The notes beneath the pieces were generated by a model. The model was not told the DNA's origin, ran no database searches, and was given only the letters and a program-made list of their open reading frames with translations. The position numbers and the translations under genes were made by a program. Positions 20,581-30,033 of a DNA stretch of 64,000 nt are shown here, piece by piece. Position 1 is the stretch's first letter. The number at the start of each line of letters is the position of its first letter. Origin of the DNA: Streptomyces tailanensis (GTDB lineage: Bacteria > Actinomycetota > Actinomycetes > Streptomycetales > Streptomycetaceae); NCBI RefSeq assembly GCF_008386495.1, contig NZ_VTHJ01000015.1, positions 40,574-104,573 of the forward strand, read 5' to 3'.

Positions 20581-21594
20581 ATGGTCACCCTCGCCGAGGT
20601 CGCCCAGCACGCCGGAGTCTCGGCGAGCACGGTGAGCTATGTCCTCAGCGGCAAGCGGTCCATCTCCGCGGGCACCCGGCAGCGGGTCGAGCGGAGCATC
20701 CAGGAGCTCGGCTACCACCCGAACGCGGGGGCCCGGGCCCTGGCGAGCAGCAGGTCGAACATCATCGCGCTGATGGTCCCTCTGCGGACCGACATGTACG
20801 TCCCCGTGATGATGGAGATCGCCATAGCCGTGGCGACCACGGCCCGCACCCACGGCTACGACGTACTGCTGCTCACCGGCGAGGAGGGCCCCGACGCGGT
20901 GCGCCGCGTCACCGGCAGCGGGCTCGCCGACGCGATGATCCTGATGGACGTCGAGCTCGCCGACGAGCGGCTGCCGTTGCTTCGCGGTACCGACCAGCCG
21001 TCGGTGCTCATCGGCCTTCCGGCCGACACCAGCGGCCTGACCTGCGTGGACCTCGACTTCAGGGCGACGGGCGCGCTGTGTGTGGAGCATCTGGCGATGC
21101 TCGGTCACCGCGACATCGCGGTCATCGGCGAGGCGCCCGCGGTCTACGAACGGCACACGGGTTTCGCCGAGCGCACCCTCGACGGACTCAGGTCCCGGGC
21201 ACGGGAGCTGGGCCTGCGCGTACTGCACCGCCCCTGTGAGGGCGGCTACGACGCGATGGCCGCGACCCTGGCCCGGGTCTTCGACGAGCGGCCGGGCACC
21301 ACGGGGTTCGTCGTGCAGAACGAGTCCGCGGTCGAGCCGCTGCTCTCGCTGCTGCGCCAGCAGGGCCGGGCGGTGCCCGAGGACGTCTCGGTGATCGCCA
21401 TCTGTCCCGAGCAGGTCGCCGTGCAGGCCTCGGTACGGCTGACCTCCGTCGCCATTCCGGCCCAGGAGATGGGTCGGCGGGCCGTGGAGCAGCTGGTCGC
21501 CAAGCTGGAGGGGCGGGACACCGAGGAAGTGGTGCTGCTCGCCCCCGAGTTGACGGTCCGCACGAGCACGGGGCCGCAGTCCACGGCTGACTGA
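20581..21594 (+). CDS. LacI-family transcriptional regulator, predicted xyloglucan repressor
   Basis: The ATG at 20581 has GGAG upstream and gives 337 residues. The N-terminal helix-turn-helix (TLAEVAQHAGVSASTVSYVL) and hinge helix (NAGARALASSRSNIIALMVP, with the minor-groove-inserting LA pair) are canonical. The effector domain is the periplasmic-binding-protein type. It lies beside a perfect and a degenerate TCGAAGCGCTTCGA palindrome. The same palindrome controls the importer/GH operon and GH3 gene 26 kb away. It therefore probably represses this regulon and is released by a xyloglucan oligosaccharide. The GH31 gene follows on the same strand. Confidence 0.9.
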   Translation: MVTLAEVAQHAGVSASTVSYVLSGKRSISAGTRQRVERSIQELGYHPNAGARALASSRSNIIALMVPLRTDMYVPVMMEIAIAVATTARTHGYDVLLLTGEEGPDAVRRVTGSGLADAMILMDVELADERLPLLRGTDQPSVLIGLPADTSGLTCVDLDFRATGALCVEHLAMLGHRDIAVIGEAPAVYERHTGFAERTLDGLRSRARELGLRVLHRPCEGGYDAMAATLARVFDERPGTTGFVVQNESAVEPLLSLLRQQGRAVPEDVSVIAICPEQVAVQASVRLTSVAIPAQEMGRRAVEQLVAKLEGRDTEEVVLLAPELTVRTSTGPQSTAD

Positions 21595-21623
21595 TCCCGC
21601 CTCAACTCCCCTATTTCGTACGG

Positions 21624-21706
21624 CAGTCGGGGATCCTCCCCCGACTGTGCAATCCACCTCCTTCCTCCTTCCTCACCGCCCGGCCCACCGGAGCCGAGCC
21701 GGGCGG
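21624..21706 (+). terminator. Two hairpins between lacI-type gene and GH31 gene
   Basis: A 9-bp stem (21624-21632 with 21639-21647) and a second 9-bp stem (21676-21684 with 21698-21706) lie in the 143-nt gap. They may attenuate read-through from the regulator into the GH31 gene. Confidence 0.55.
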
Positions 21707-21737
21707 GCCGCCACTCCTCCCTTCCAGGAGCCCCCTC

Positions 21738-23789
21738 GTGAATCAGCCTGCCGAGAACCAGACCCCGTCGGGCGCGGTCAGCCTCGCCCAGTCCTCCCCC
21801 ACCGTCGGCACGTTCCGTGAGCGGGACGGCGCGCTGGAGTGGAGCGGACGTCAGGAGACCCTGCGGATCGAGCCCTGGGGGCCGGACGCGGTCCGGGTCC
21901 GCGCCCGGCTGGGCGGTCCGGTCCTCGACGGACTGCCGGGTGCCCTGCTGGACGAGGCGGAGTCCACCGAGAGCAGTGTCAAGATCGAGGACGGGTACGG
22001 CCGGCTGACCGTCGGCGCGCTCACCGTCGAGGTCGACGCCGAGGGCCTGATCCGGTACACGCGCACGGCGGACGGAGTTGAGCTGCTGTCCGAGGCGCGC
22101 GCCCACTTCTGGTGGCCGGGCTCGCGCCTGTACACCGCGGTCGGCAACGGCTACCACCGGCTGGAGCAGCGGTTCGCCGCGTACGACGACGAGAAGCTGT
22201 ACGGCCTGGGCCAGCACCAGCACGGGCGGCTGGACCAGAAGGGCCTGGTCCTGGACCTCGTCCAGCGCAACGCCGAGGTCGGCATCCCGGTGCTCACCTC
22301 CAGCCGCGGCTACACCCTGCTGTGGAACAACCCGGCGATCGGCCGCGTCGAGCTGGCGGGCAACGGCACGCGCTGGGTGGCGGACTCGGCCCGGCAGATC
22401 GACTACTGGATCACGGCCGGCGACCCGGCCGACGCGCAGCGCCGTTACAGCGCCGCGACCGGCCGTACGCCGATGCTGCCGGAGTGGGCGGCCGGGTTCT
22501 GGCAGTGCAAGCTGCGCTACCGCACCCAGGACGAACTCCTCGCCGTGGCACGGGAGTACAAGCGCCGGAACCTGCCCATCGACGTCATCGTCTGTGACTT
22601 CTTCCACTGGACGCACCTGGGCGAGTGGAAGTTCGACCCGGCCGAGTGGCCCGACCCGGCAGCGATGGTCCGGGAACTGGACGAGCTGGGCATCAAGCTG
22701 GTGGTGTCCGTGTGGCCGTCGGTGTCGCCGCTGAGCGAGAACCACCACCTCATGGAACAGCGCGGCTACTTCATCGGCACCCAGTACGGCCCGATGGCGC
22801 ACGCCGACTGGCCCGACAAGGAGGTCGCGTCGACCGTCCAGGTGGCCTTCTACGACGCCACGAACCCCGAGGCCCGGGACTTCGTGTGGTCGAGGGTGAA
22901 GGAGAACTATCTGGAGCCGTACGGCATCAAGGCGTTCTGGCTGGACGCCTGCGAGCCGGAGATCAAGCCGGGCTTCCAGGAGAACCTGCGCTACTGGGCG
23001 GGCCCCGGGCTGGAAGTCGGCAACATCTACCCGACCGAGAACGCGCGCACCTTCTACGAGGGGCTGAAGGCGTCCGGCGAGGACGAGATCGTCTCCCTCA
23101 ACCGCTCGGCGTGGGCGGGCAGTCAGCGCTACGGGGCCGCCCTGTGGTCCGGTGACATCGCCACCGACTTCCCGACCCTGCGCCGCCAGATCGCGGCCGG
23201 CCTCAACACCGCCCTGTCCGGCATCCCCTGGTGGAACACCGACATCGGCGGCTTCCACGGCGGAAACCCGGACGACCCGGCGTACCGCGAGGTGATGGTC
23301 CGCTGGTTCCAGTTCGGCGCGTTCTCCCCGCTGATGCGACTGCACGGCTTCCGCGATCCCGGCATGCCCCTGGGACCGAAGATGACCGGCGGTCCCAACG
23401 AGGTCTGGTCGTACGGCGAAGAGGCCGGGGCGGTGCTGGAGCAGTACCTGCGCCTGCGGGAGCGGCTGAAGCCGTACGTCCTTGAGGTCATGCGGGAGGC
23501 CCACGAGGAGGGGCTGCCGGTCATGCGGCCGCTGTTCCTGGAGTTCCCCGGGGACGAGCGGGCCTGGTCGGTCGACGACGCGTATCTGTTCGGGCGGGAT
23601 GTGCTGGTCGCGCCGGTGCTGGAGGCGGAGGTGACGGCGTGGACGACGTATCTGCCGGCGGGGGCGCGGTGGACCGATGCGTGGACCGGGGAGACGTATG
23701 AGGGGGGTACGTCGGTGACTGTGGACGCGCCGTTGGATCGGATCCCGGTGTTCCTGCGGGACGGGGTGTCGTTGCCGATCGCCGAATAG
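21738..23789 (+). CDS. GH31 alpha-xylosidase (predicted)
   Basis: The GTG at 21738 follows AGGAG and gives 683 residues without a signal peptide, so the enzyme is cytoplasmic. The GH31 barrel carries the nucleophile in FWLDACEPE (D403), the acid/base in LWSGDIATDF (D473) and the conserved NTDIGGFHGG (about 500-509). The D-A-x-E-P-E nucleophile pattern is the one seen in xyloglucan alpha-xylosidases rather than starch alpha-glucosidases. Its predicted job is to remove alpha-1,6-xylose from imported xyloglucan oligosaccharides. It lies directly downstream of the LacI-type gene. Confidence 0.9.
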   Translation: MNQPAENQTPSGAVSLAQSSPTVGTFRERDGALEWSGRQETLRIEPWGPDAVRVRARLGGPVLDGLPGALLDEAESTESSVKIEDGYGRLTVGALTVEVDAEGLIRYTRTADGVELLSEARAHFWWPGSRLYTAVGNGYHRLEQRFAAYDDEKLYGLGQHQHGRLDQKGLVLDLVQRNAEVGIPVLTSSRGYTLLWNNPAIGRVELAGNGTRWVADSARQIDYWITAGDPADAQRRYSAATGRTPMLPEWAAGFWQCKLRYRTQDELLAVAREYKRRNLPIDVIVCDFFHWTHLGEWKFDPAEWPDPAAMVRELDELGIKLVVSVWPSVSPLSENHHLMEQRGYFIGTQYGPMAHADWPDKEVASTVQVAFYDATNPEARDFVWSRVKENYLEPYGIKAFWLDACEPEIKPGFQENLRYWAGPGLEVGNIYPTENARTFYEGLKASGEDEIVSLNRSAWAGSQRYGAALWSGDIATDFPTLRRQIAAGLNTALSGIPWWNTDIGGFHGGNPDDPAYREVMVRWFQFGAFSPLMRLHGFRDPGMPLGPKMTGGPNEVWSYGEEAGAVLEQYLRLRERLKPYVLEVMREAHEEGLPVMRPLFLEFPGDERAWSVDDAYLFGRDVLVAPVLEAEVTAWTTYLPAGARWTDAWTGETYEGGTSVTVDAPLDRIPVFLRDGVSLPIAE

Positions 23790-23980
23790 CGCACGCATCC
23801 GGCGGCTGGGACGGGGCGGGGTGGGCTGCGCAACTCGGCGCTACGAGGTGCCGCTGCGCCCACCCTCCCCCATCGCCCCAGCGGCACGACCGCTCGCAGC
23901 TAAGACGTCTACGCTATGGCCGCATCGCATTGATCTTCGGGGGTGTTCGGCATCCCGTGAGCGAGCGGAGAGCGCTGAGG

Positions 23981-25237
23981 ATGAACAGCCGTACGGGAGA
24001 CCCTCGTGGAGTTCGCGAGGGACGGCCGGCACGTCGAGGTCGGAACATACGTGTGCACCGGACGCGTACGACGATACGCACGACCGGTGCGTACGTCGGT
24101 GTACCGGCGCCGGTCGCCCCGCCGGAGGCGGGTGTCCCCCGGGGTTTTCTGCCGGGGCCCGCTCGGCATATCGCCGTGTGGAGTGCGCTGACGCTGCTCG
24201 TCACCGGGGTGGTGTCGGTGGGGGTGTGGCTGTGCATCACGTTTCAGACGGCGGTCACGCCGGTGCTGATCGCGTTGTTGGGGACCGCGTTGCTGGGGCC
24301 GTTCTATCGGCGGCTGGTGGCGATGAAGTTCAACAAGTCCCTTGCCGCCGGGCTGACTTGTGCGGCCGTGGTGGTGGTGATGGGTGGGGCCATGTACATC
24401 GTGGTGGCCGCGCTGATCGACACCGGTGACCAGATCATCTCCTCGCTGCGGGACGCGGCGAAGTCGCTCAGCGAGGAGTTCGGGGTGGCGGGGACGTCGC
24501 TGGACGACCTGGCGAAGAACGCGAAGGAGTTGCTGTCCAAGTTCGGGGGCACGGCGGCCTCCGGGGTGCTCAGCGGAGTCGGGGTCGTCAGCGAGATCAT
24601 CGCGATGGCGATCCTGGCGCTGACGCTGATGTTCTTCTTCCTGCGCGACTCGGACCGGGCGGTCACCGCCCTGCACTCGTTCGCGCCCCGCCGCGGTGAG
24701 ACGCTGGAGGTGATGTCCCGGCGCGCCTTCCTGGCGATCGAGGGCTATATGCGCGGGACGACGATCATCGCGTTCATCGACGCGGTCTGCATCGCGATCG
24801 GCCTGCTGGTCCTCAAGGTGCCGGGCGCCCTGGGGCTCGCGGCCCTGGTGTTCATCGGCGCGTACATCCCGTATCTGGGCGCGTTCCTGTCGGGCTCGGT
24901 CGCCATTCTGGTGGCGTTCGCGGACCGTGGCGCGGTGACGGCGCTGTGGGTACTGGGGGTGATCGCCGTGGTGCAGTTCCTCGAAGGGAACGTGTTCCAG
25001 CCGATGATCCACAGCCGGACCGTGCAGATGCACCCGGCGGCGATCCTGCTGGCGCTCACCGCGGGCGCCTCCATCGCCGGCATCCTCGGCATGCTCCTCG
25101 CGGTGCCGCTCGTCGCGGCGGCCTCCGGCGTGCTGTCGGAACTCCGGGCGCGATACGGCGACGGAGGCGCCCATGCCACCGACGGAGGCGCTCGTACCGA
25201 CGAGCCGGCGGCCGCGAGCCCTGCGGCGGCCCCGTGA
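23981..25237 (+). CDS. AI-2E family (PerM-like) transporter
   Basis: The integral membrane protein is about 418 residues from the ATG at 23981; GTG 23957 is an alternative. The Arg-rich N-terminus of ~60 residues is cytoplasmic. It is followed by the AI-2E/PerM layout: two early helices (VWSALTLLVTGVVSVGVWL, ALLGTALLGPFYRRLVAMK), a helix near 100, a large polar domain (about 130-200) and four C-terminal helices. The latter include the family motif GALGLAALVFIGAYIPYLGA (about 280-300) and FLEGNVFQPMIHSR. The substrate is unknown; family members export signalling molecules or ions. There is no obvious link to the sugar genes beside it. Confidence 0.85.
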   Translation: MNSRTGDPRGVREGRPARRGRNIRVHRTRTTIRTTGAYVGVPAPVAPPEAGVPRGFLPGPARHIAVWSALTLLVTGVVSVGVWLCITFQTAVTPVLIALLGTALLGPFYRRLVAMKFNKSLAAGLTCAAVVVVMGGAMYIVVAALIDTGDQIISSLRDAAKSLSEEFGVAGTSLDDLAKNAKELLSKFGGTAASGVLSGVGVVSEIIAMAILALTLMFFFLRDSDRAVTALHSFAPRRGETLEVMSRRAFLAIEGYMRGTTIIAFIDAVCIAIGLLVLKVPGALGLAALVFIGAYIPYLGAFLSGSVAILVAFADRGAVTALWVLGVIAVVQFLEGNVFQPMIHSRTVQMHPAAILLALTAGASIAGILGMLLAVPLVAAASGVLSELRARYGDGGAHATDGGARTDEPAAASPAAAP

Positions 25238-25380
25238 CCGTGGGCCCGTGACCGGGCGGAGCCGGAGGGCTGCCTGGGCAGCCATACCGGCCGTGTGATC
25301 AACTCCTTTGTACGGCACGGGGGTTCGCGTCGGTCATCGCTCCCCCGTCGGCCGTTCCACCGTCGAAAGGAGCCCCGCCC

Positions 25381-26577
25381 GTGTCGTCCTCGTTCTCCGT
25401 CCCGTTCTCGCTCAAGCTGGCGAACCTGCTGCTCCGGCCCGTCTCGGGCTCCCGGCGCGACCCCGACCGGGCCTTCGACCGGATCCTCGCCAAGGCCGGA
25501 CAGGCGGAGGGGGACGAGGAGTTCACCGACGGCTTCCGGTTCCTGATGCGGGGCTGGGCGGGCGACGAGCATCTGACTCCGGTCGGCTGGCAGTCCGCGC
25601 AGTCCCATGTCCGCAGACATCTCACCAACCGGGCCCGGGTCCAACGGCTGATCGCCGAGCACCCCGAGATCGAGCAGGAGCCCATCGAGAGGCCGGTGTT
25701 CGTGGTGGGGCTGCCGCGCACCGCCACCACACTCACCCACAACGTGCTGTCCATTTCGGACGACCACCGCTGTCCCCTGCTGTGGGAGCTGGTCGCCCCC
25801 GACCTCTACGCGTCCGAGCAGCGGCGGCGGAAGGCGATCGCGTCCACGCGCCGCTGGGTCGACGGCATCAATCTGCTCGCCCCGCGCTTCCGCGACATCC
25901 ACCCGATGACCGCCGAGGGCCCCGAGGAGTGCACCTTCGTCCTTCCGCACGTCCTGGTGCCGCTGTCCCAGGCCCGCATACCGGAATACCAGGCCTGGCA
26001 CTACGAGCGGGACTTCGTCGCCGACTACCGCCACCTCAAGCAGGTCTACCAGGTCCTCCAGTACGGCCGGCCCCGTCGCCGCTGGGTGCTGAAGTCCCCC
26101 ATGCACACCGAGCATCTGACCGCGCTGCGCACCGTCTTCCCCGACGCCACGATCGTGTGGACCCACCGGGACCCGGCGACCGTCGTGGCGTCGTTCTGCA
26201 GCCTGGTCGAGCAGGGCATGATCGGCACCCTCTCCCCGCTCGACCTGCACGAACTCGGCGCCCAGTGGCTGGAGTTGCTGCATCACCTCGTGCGGCGCGG
26301 CATGGCCGCCCGGGCCGCTATTCCCCGCGAGGCGCTCGTGGACGCCCCCTATTCATGGCTCGGCACCGACCCGGCCACGGGCGCCCCGAAGCTCTACGAC
26401 GCCATCGGCGCCCACTGGACCGACGCGGACGCCGCCCGGCTCCCGGGGATCACCGCCCGGCCCAAGGGCAGCCGCCCCCACCGCTACGACCTCGCCCGCT
26501 ACGGCCTGACCCGCGCCGACGTCGAGTCGGTGTTCGCCGACTACAACGCGCTGCGGGAGGAGGTGGACCGGGCCTGA
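25381..26577 (+). CDS. Sulfotransferase family protein
   Basis: The GTG at 25381 is preceded by AAAGGAG. The 398-residue product has the PAPS 5'-phosphosulfate-binding loop VFVVGLPRTATTLTHN (about 105-120) and the 3'-phosphate-binding segment WVLKSPMHTEHL...WTHRDPATVVASF (about 235-275), as in the PF13469-type sulfotransferases. It would transfer sulfate from PAPS to an unknown hydroxylated acceptor. It stands alone between the AI-2E-type gene and the converging GH39-like gene, with a strong terminator after it. Confidence 0.88.
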   Translation: MSSSFSVPFSLKLANLLLRPVSGSRRDPDRAFDRILAKAGQAEGDEEFTDGFRFLMRGWAGDEHLTPVGWQSAQSHVRRHLTNRARVQRLIAEHPEIEQEPIERPVFVVGLPRTATTLTHNVLSISDDHRCPLLWELVAPDLYASEQRRRKAIASTRRWVDGINLLAPRFRDIHPMTAEGPEECTFVLPHVLVPLSQARIPEYQAWHYERDFVADYRHLKQVYQVLQYGRPRRRWVLKSPMHTEHLTALRTVFPDATIVWTHRDPATVVASFCSLVEQGMIGTLSPLDLHELGAQWLELLHHLVRRGMAARAAIPREALVDAPYSWLGTDPATGAPKLYDAIGAHWTDADAARLPGITARPKGSRPHRYDLARYGLTRADVESVFADYNALREEVDRA

Positions 26578-26583
26578 CGGCAG

Positions 26584-26617
26584 CGGCCCTCGGCCACAGG
26601 CAGGTGACCGAGGGCCG
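26584..26617. terminator. Bidirectional terminator after the sulfotransferase gene
   Basis: CGGCCCTCGG (26584-26593) pairs perfectly with CCGAGGGCCG (26608-26617) over a 14-nt loop, between two convergent genes. Confidence 0.8.
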
Positions 26618-26641
26618 TGTCCTATTGACTGGCCATGCGTC

Positions 26642-29209
26642 CTAGCCGATGACCCGGCCCAGCTCGATCCGGTCGATGTTCGGCGCCCAGGCGGTCGCGT
26701 TGCCGAACGTCACCTTGTTGGCGCCCTTCTTCAGGTCGACGGGAACGCCCACCGTCCAGTAGTCGTCCCAGCTCCAGGTGTTCTTGAAGGTGACCTTGCG
26801 GGGCTCGCCGTCCCCGACCGTGATGTCCGCCGTACGGGACATGATGTCCGTGTTGTACGCATGTCCGTTGTCGCGGCGGTCGTTGTGCGCGTAGTGGACG
26901 ACCAGCATGTAGCGGCCGGACGTGGGCGCGTCCACCGTGAACTCGGCGGTGCTGTCGGCGCTGTTGCCGAGCCAGCCGATGTACGAACCGGCTGTGGCGT
27001 ACGCCGAGTCGACGAGCTTGGCCCCGCCCGCGAGGGTGGCCGAGGCGCCCTCGTAGGAGAGCGTGCCGGCGGTCGAGCCGTCGCCGGTGACGTCGAGGGA
27101 GCGGAGGGCGGTGTGCTTGGCCGTCACCGTGACGCGGTTGTTGCCCGCGACGAGGTACAGCTTCAGCGGCCGGCCGGGTACCGCCGCCACCGTCTGCCCG
27201 TGCAGGGCGAGCTTCACCGGCGTCGACGCGCGGGGCACCACCCGGTAGTAGCCGTCGCGGGGGGCGTAGACGTCGAAGACCGCCTTGTCGCCGGAGCGCA
27301 GGACGAGGGCGCCGGTGCCGACGCCGGACGACGAGGAGTAGTCGTACGACGGCTTGCCGCTGATGTCGGCGAGCGTGGCCTCGTACGAGGCGGAGGGCTC
27401 GGCGGTGCGGGCGGTGAGGTCGATCCGGTCGAGGGTGACCTCGGCGGCGCCCTTGGCGAGGGTCAGGGTGTGGGTGCCGGCCGGCAGCTCCACCCGGACG
27501 TCCTTCTTCGCGCGGTAGGTCCAGTTCTCGGTGGACGGGTAGGTCACCGTGACCGGGTCGCCGCCGTCGATCGACAGCTTCTGCGTGGCCGGGGTTCCGG
27601 ACTGGTTGCCGTACAGGATCGCCAGGTCGTACGTGCCGTCCTTCGGGACCGACACCGTGAAGTCGACCTTGCTGGTGGCCTGGTTGAGGGAGCCGACGTC
27701 CTTGGTGCCGGAGGCGGCGTAGCCGTTGGCGTTGCTGACGGTGCCCTGGGTGTAGACCTTGCCGTCGGTGATGGCGGCTTCCTCGGCCTCGTAGGAGCCG
27801 GTCCAGGGAGTGGAGACGGCGGACGGGGTGCCGGAGCCGCCGGGGGTGAGGACGATCCGGTAGGCGGACATCTTGTGCATGCCGCGCAGCGGGACGGTCA
27901 CCGTGCCGTCGTCGGCGACCTTCACCTTCGTACGGGTGAGGACGCGGGGCGTGGCGTGCTGGCCCTCGTAGCCGGACCAGGCGGCCTCGGCGACGGTCGC
28001 GGTGACCGTACGGCCGAAGAGGGACCGGGAGACCTTCTGAACCACGACGTCCGTGTCACCGGCCGAGCCGCCGAGCAGGACCTGGGCCTGGCGGCGGGAG
28101 GTGTCGAGGGAGGCGAGGCCCTGGAGGGTGTCGATGGTGTTGGCCTGCGGCGGCGTGACCTTGACGGTGTTCCCGGTCAGGCCCGCGTACCAGCGGAAGA
28201 ACCACCAGCCGCCGTTGGGGATGTTGGAGCGGACGACGTTGCCGTCCATGTTGCCGGCGGCGTCCCAGTACGCCTGGTTGGCGTACACCTTGTTCCTCTC
28301 GAACATCGAGACCCACTGGACGAGTTGGCCGGGGACGGAGAGGTCGCGGCGGTTGGCGTACTCGTCGATGTTGATCTTCAGCGGGGCTATGCCCGCCTCG
28401 CGTTCCAGCTCACGGTAGTTGTCGTAGTGCGCCTGGAAGTCCCGCAGCGAGCCGGAGCCCAGCTCGTGCCAGGTCATGATCTGGGGCAGGACGTTCTCGC
28501 GCTTGGCGAAGGCGAGGAAGTCCTTCAACAGGCGGGTGTGGTAGGCGGCTTCGTTGGGGCCGGCGATCCTCGCGTCGGGGTCGATGGCGCGGATGCGCTC
28601 GTACACCGTCTTCCAGTCCCGGAAGAACCGGTCGCGGTTGGCCTCGTACTGGGCCTGGTCGGCGACGCCGAGCTTGTACCAGATCTGGTCGGGCTCGTTG
28701 AACGGGATGTAGACGAAGCGGTCGCTGTTCGGGTCGGCCGCGATCTCCTTGGCGATCTTGTCGACCTTGGGGAGGTAGTCGTCGATGCCGAGGTCCTCAT
28801 ACGGCCACTTGGCGTAGATGTCCTGCATCATCACGTTGATCTCGCCGCCGCCGTTGCGGAAGAACGACTTGGAGACGGTGAGCGCGTCGCCGTTGGGGTG
28901 CTGGGCGCCGCCCTCCGGCTTCTGCGAGATGCTGGTGATCTTCAGGGGTTCCAGGGCGGCGTCGCTGGGCACCCCGTCGTCGCTGAGGCCGTACAGCGCG
29001 CCGTTGGCGCCGAGCATCACCGGGCCCTCGGAGGCGGAGAGGTCGACGGTCAGGCGCTGAGGGTCGGCGGCGGCCGCCGGCCCAGCGGTGGGGAGGGTGC
29101 CTGCCATGGCGGCTGCTCCAAGTGCGGTGGCGGCAAGGGCGGTTCTGATACGGGATCTTGTGCGGGTGGGGGTGATCACGCTGCTGGACCCTCCAGTCAC
29201 TGCGGTCAT
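26642..29209 (-). CDS. Secreted GH39-like clan GH-A glycosidase with carbohydrate-binding modules
   Basis: From the ATG at 29209 the product is 855 residues with a signal peptide (cleavage near AAA|ADPQ, about 46). The catalytic TIM barrel (about 55-390) shows the clan GH-A pair: acid/base in PFNEPD (E172) and nucleophile in INIDEYAN (E283), spaced as in GH39. A small beta domain follows, then two or three jelly-roll modules of the CBM35/CBM6 type (about 425-560, 560-700 and 700-855; note YEAEEAAITDGKVY). It is the last gene of an importer operon under the second LacI repressor. With the divergent GH36 alpha-galactosidase it may act on arabinogalactan-like or other galactosylated polymer. The exact family and substrate are uncertain. 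Confidence 0.8.
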   Translation of the reverse strand: MTAVTGGSSSVITPTRTRSRIRTALAATALGAAAMAGTLPTAGPAAAADPQRLTVDLSASEGPVMLGANGALYGLSDDGVPSDAALEPLKITSISQKPEGGAQHPNGDALTVSKSFFRNGGGEINVMMQDIYAKWPYEDLGIDDYLPKVDKIAKEIAADPNSDRFVYIPFNEPDQIWYKLGVADQAQYEANRDRFFRDWKTVYERIRAIDPDARIAGPNEAAYHTRLLKDFLAFAKRENVLPQIMTWHELGSGSLRDFQAHYDNYRELEREAGIAPLKINIDEYANRRDLSVPGQLVQWVSMFERNKVYANQAYWDAAGNMDGNVVRSNIPNGGWWFFRWYAGLTGNTVKVTPPQANTIDTLQGLASLDTSRRQAQVLLGGSAGDTDVVVQKVSRSLFGRTVTATVAEAAWSGYEGQHATPRVLTRTKVKVADDGTVTVPLRGMHKMSAYRIVLTPGGSGTPSAVSTPWTGSYEAEEAAITDGKVYTQGTVSNANGYAASGTKDVGSLNQATSKVDFTVSVPKDGTYDLAILYGNQSGTPATQKLSIDGGDPVTVTYPSTENWTYRAKKDVRVELPAGTHTLTLAKGAAEVTLDRIDLTARTAEPSASYEATLADISGKPSYDYSSSSGVGTGALVLRSGDKAVFDVYAPRDGYYRVVPRASTPVKLALHGQTVAAVPGRPLKLYLVAGNNRVTVTAKHTALRSLDVTGDGSTAGTLSYEGASATLAGGAKLVDSAYATAGSYIGWLGNSADSTAEFTVDAPTSGRYMLVVHYAHNDRRDNGHAYNTDIMSRTADITVGDGEPRKVTFKNTWSWDDYWTVGVPVDLKKGANKVTFGNATAWAPNIDRIELGRVIG

Positions 29210-30033
29210 TTGACGGCTCCACTGGTGATTCCGGACACGATCTTTCGCTGGCCGACGAGGAACACGGCGACCATCGGCAGGCTCATCACCACGACGTACG
29301 CGAAGACGAGATGCCAGTTGTTGAGGTAGAGCTGGGCGCTGGCGACCTTGTAGAGGTTCAGCGGGAGGGTGGCCCGCTCGCCGCCGCCGAGGACGAAGAA
29401 GGCGTAGAAGATGTCGCTCCAGGCGTAGAGCATCACCATGATCGTCGCGGTGGCGATGACCGGCCGGAGGAGCGGAAGGACGATCCGGGCGAAGATCCGG
29501 AAGGGCTTCGCCCCGTCGATCCGGGCGGCCTCCTCCAGCTCCATGGGGATGGCCCGGATGAACCCGGTCATGAAGAAGATGGAGGTGGAGAGGTACATGC
29601 CGGTGTAGACGGCGATCATTCCGGGGCGGGTGTTCGCGAGGCCCAGTTGCCGCAGCTCCATCACGATGGTGATGACGGCGGGCGGCAGCAGCAGTCCGCT
29701 GATGCAGAGCGCGTACGCCGCCGAGACCAGCTTCGACTTGCGGCGGGCGAAGACCCAGGCGGCGCCCGCGCCGAGGATGAGGACGAGGACCACCGAAGGG
29801 ACCACGACGAGCAGGGAGTTGAGCAAGCCCTGCAGCATCTCGCCCTGGGCGACGGCGTCCGCGTAGTTGCTCCCCGGCTGCCACTGCCCCGGCAGGTCCA
29901 AGTTCGGCTTGATGGCCTCCGCCTGCGGCTTGGCGGAGGTGACGAGGACCAGCCACAGGGGGACGCCTACGGCGAGGCCGGCGAGGAGGAGGACGAGGCC
30001 GGGACGGCCGTACCGCCACATCACGGCGCTCAC
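29206..30033 (-). CDS. Carbohydrate ABC transporter permease (MalG-like)
   Basis: The 275-residue permease from the GTG at 30033 overlaps the upstream permease gene by 4 nt (GTGA) and the GH39-like gene by 4 nt (ATGA). It has six predicted membrane helices and the EAA loop ELEEAARIDGAKPFRIFARIVLPLLRP (shown in parts: ELEEAARIDGAKPF, then RIVLPLLRP) near residue 180, which docks the ATPase. It is one half of a CUT1-type sugar importer. No ATPase gene is present; Streptomyces commonly share MsiK, so that is the likely partner. Confidence 0.92.
   Translation of the reverse strand: MSAVMWRYGRPGLVLLLAGLAVGVPLWLVLVTSAKPQAEAIKPNLDLPGQWQPGSNYADAVAQGEMLQGLLNSLLVVVPSVVLVLILGAGAAWVFARRKSKLVSAAYALCISGLLLPPAVITIVMELRQLGLANTRPGMIAVYTGMYLSTSIFFMTGFIRAIPMELEEAARIDGAKPFRIFARIVLPLLRPVIATATIMVMLYAWSDIFYAFFVLGGGERATLPLNLYKVASAQLYLNNWHLVFAYVVVMSLPMVAVFLVGQRKIVSGITSGAVK

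Noticed and set aside
29209..30019. Upstream extension of the GH39-like frame
   Set aside because: It lies over a permease gene with clear membrane motifs; the signal peptide begins at 29209.
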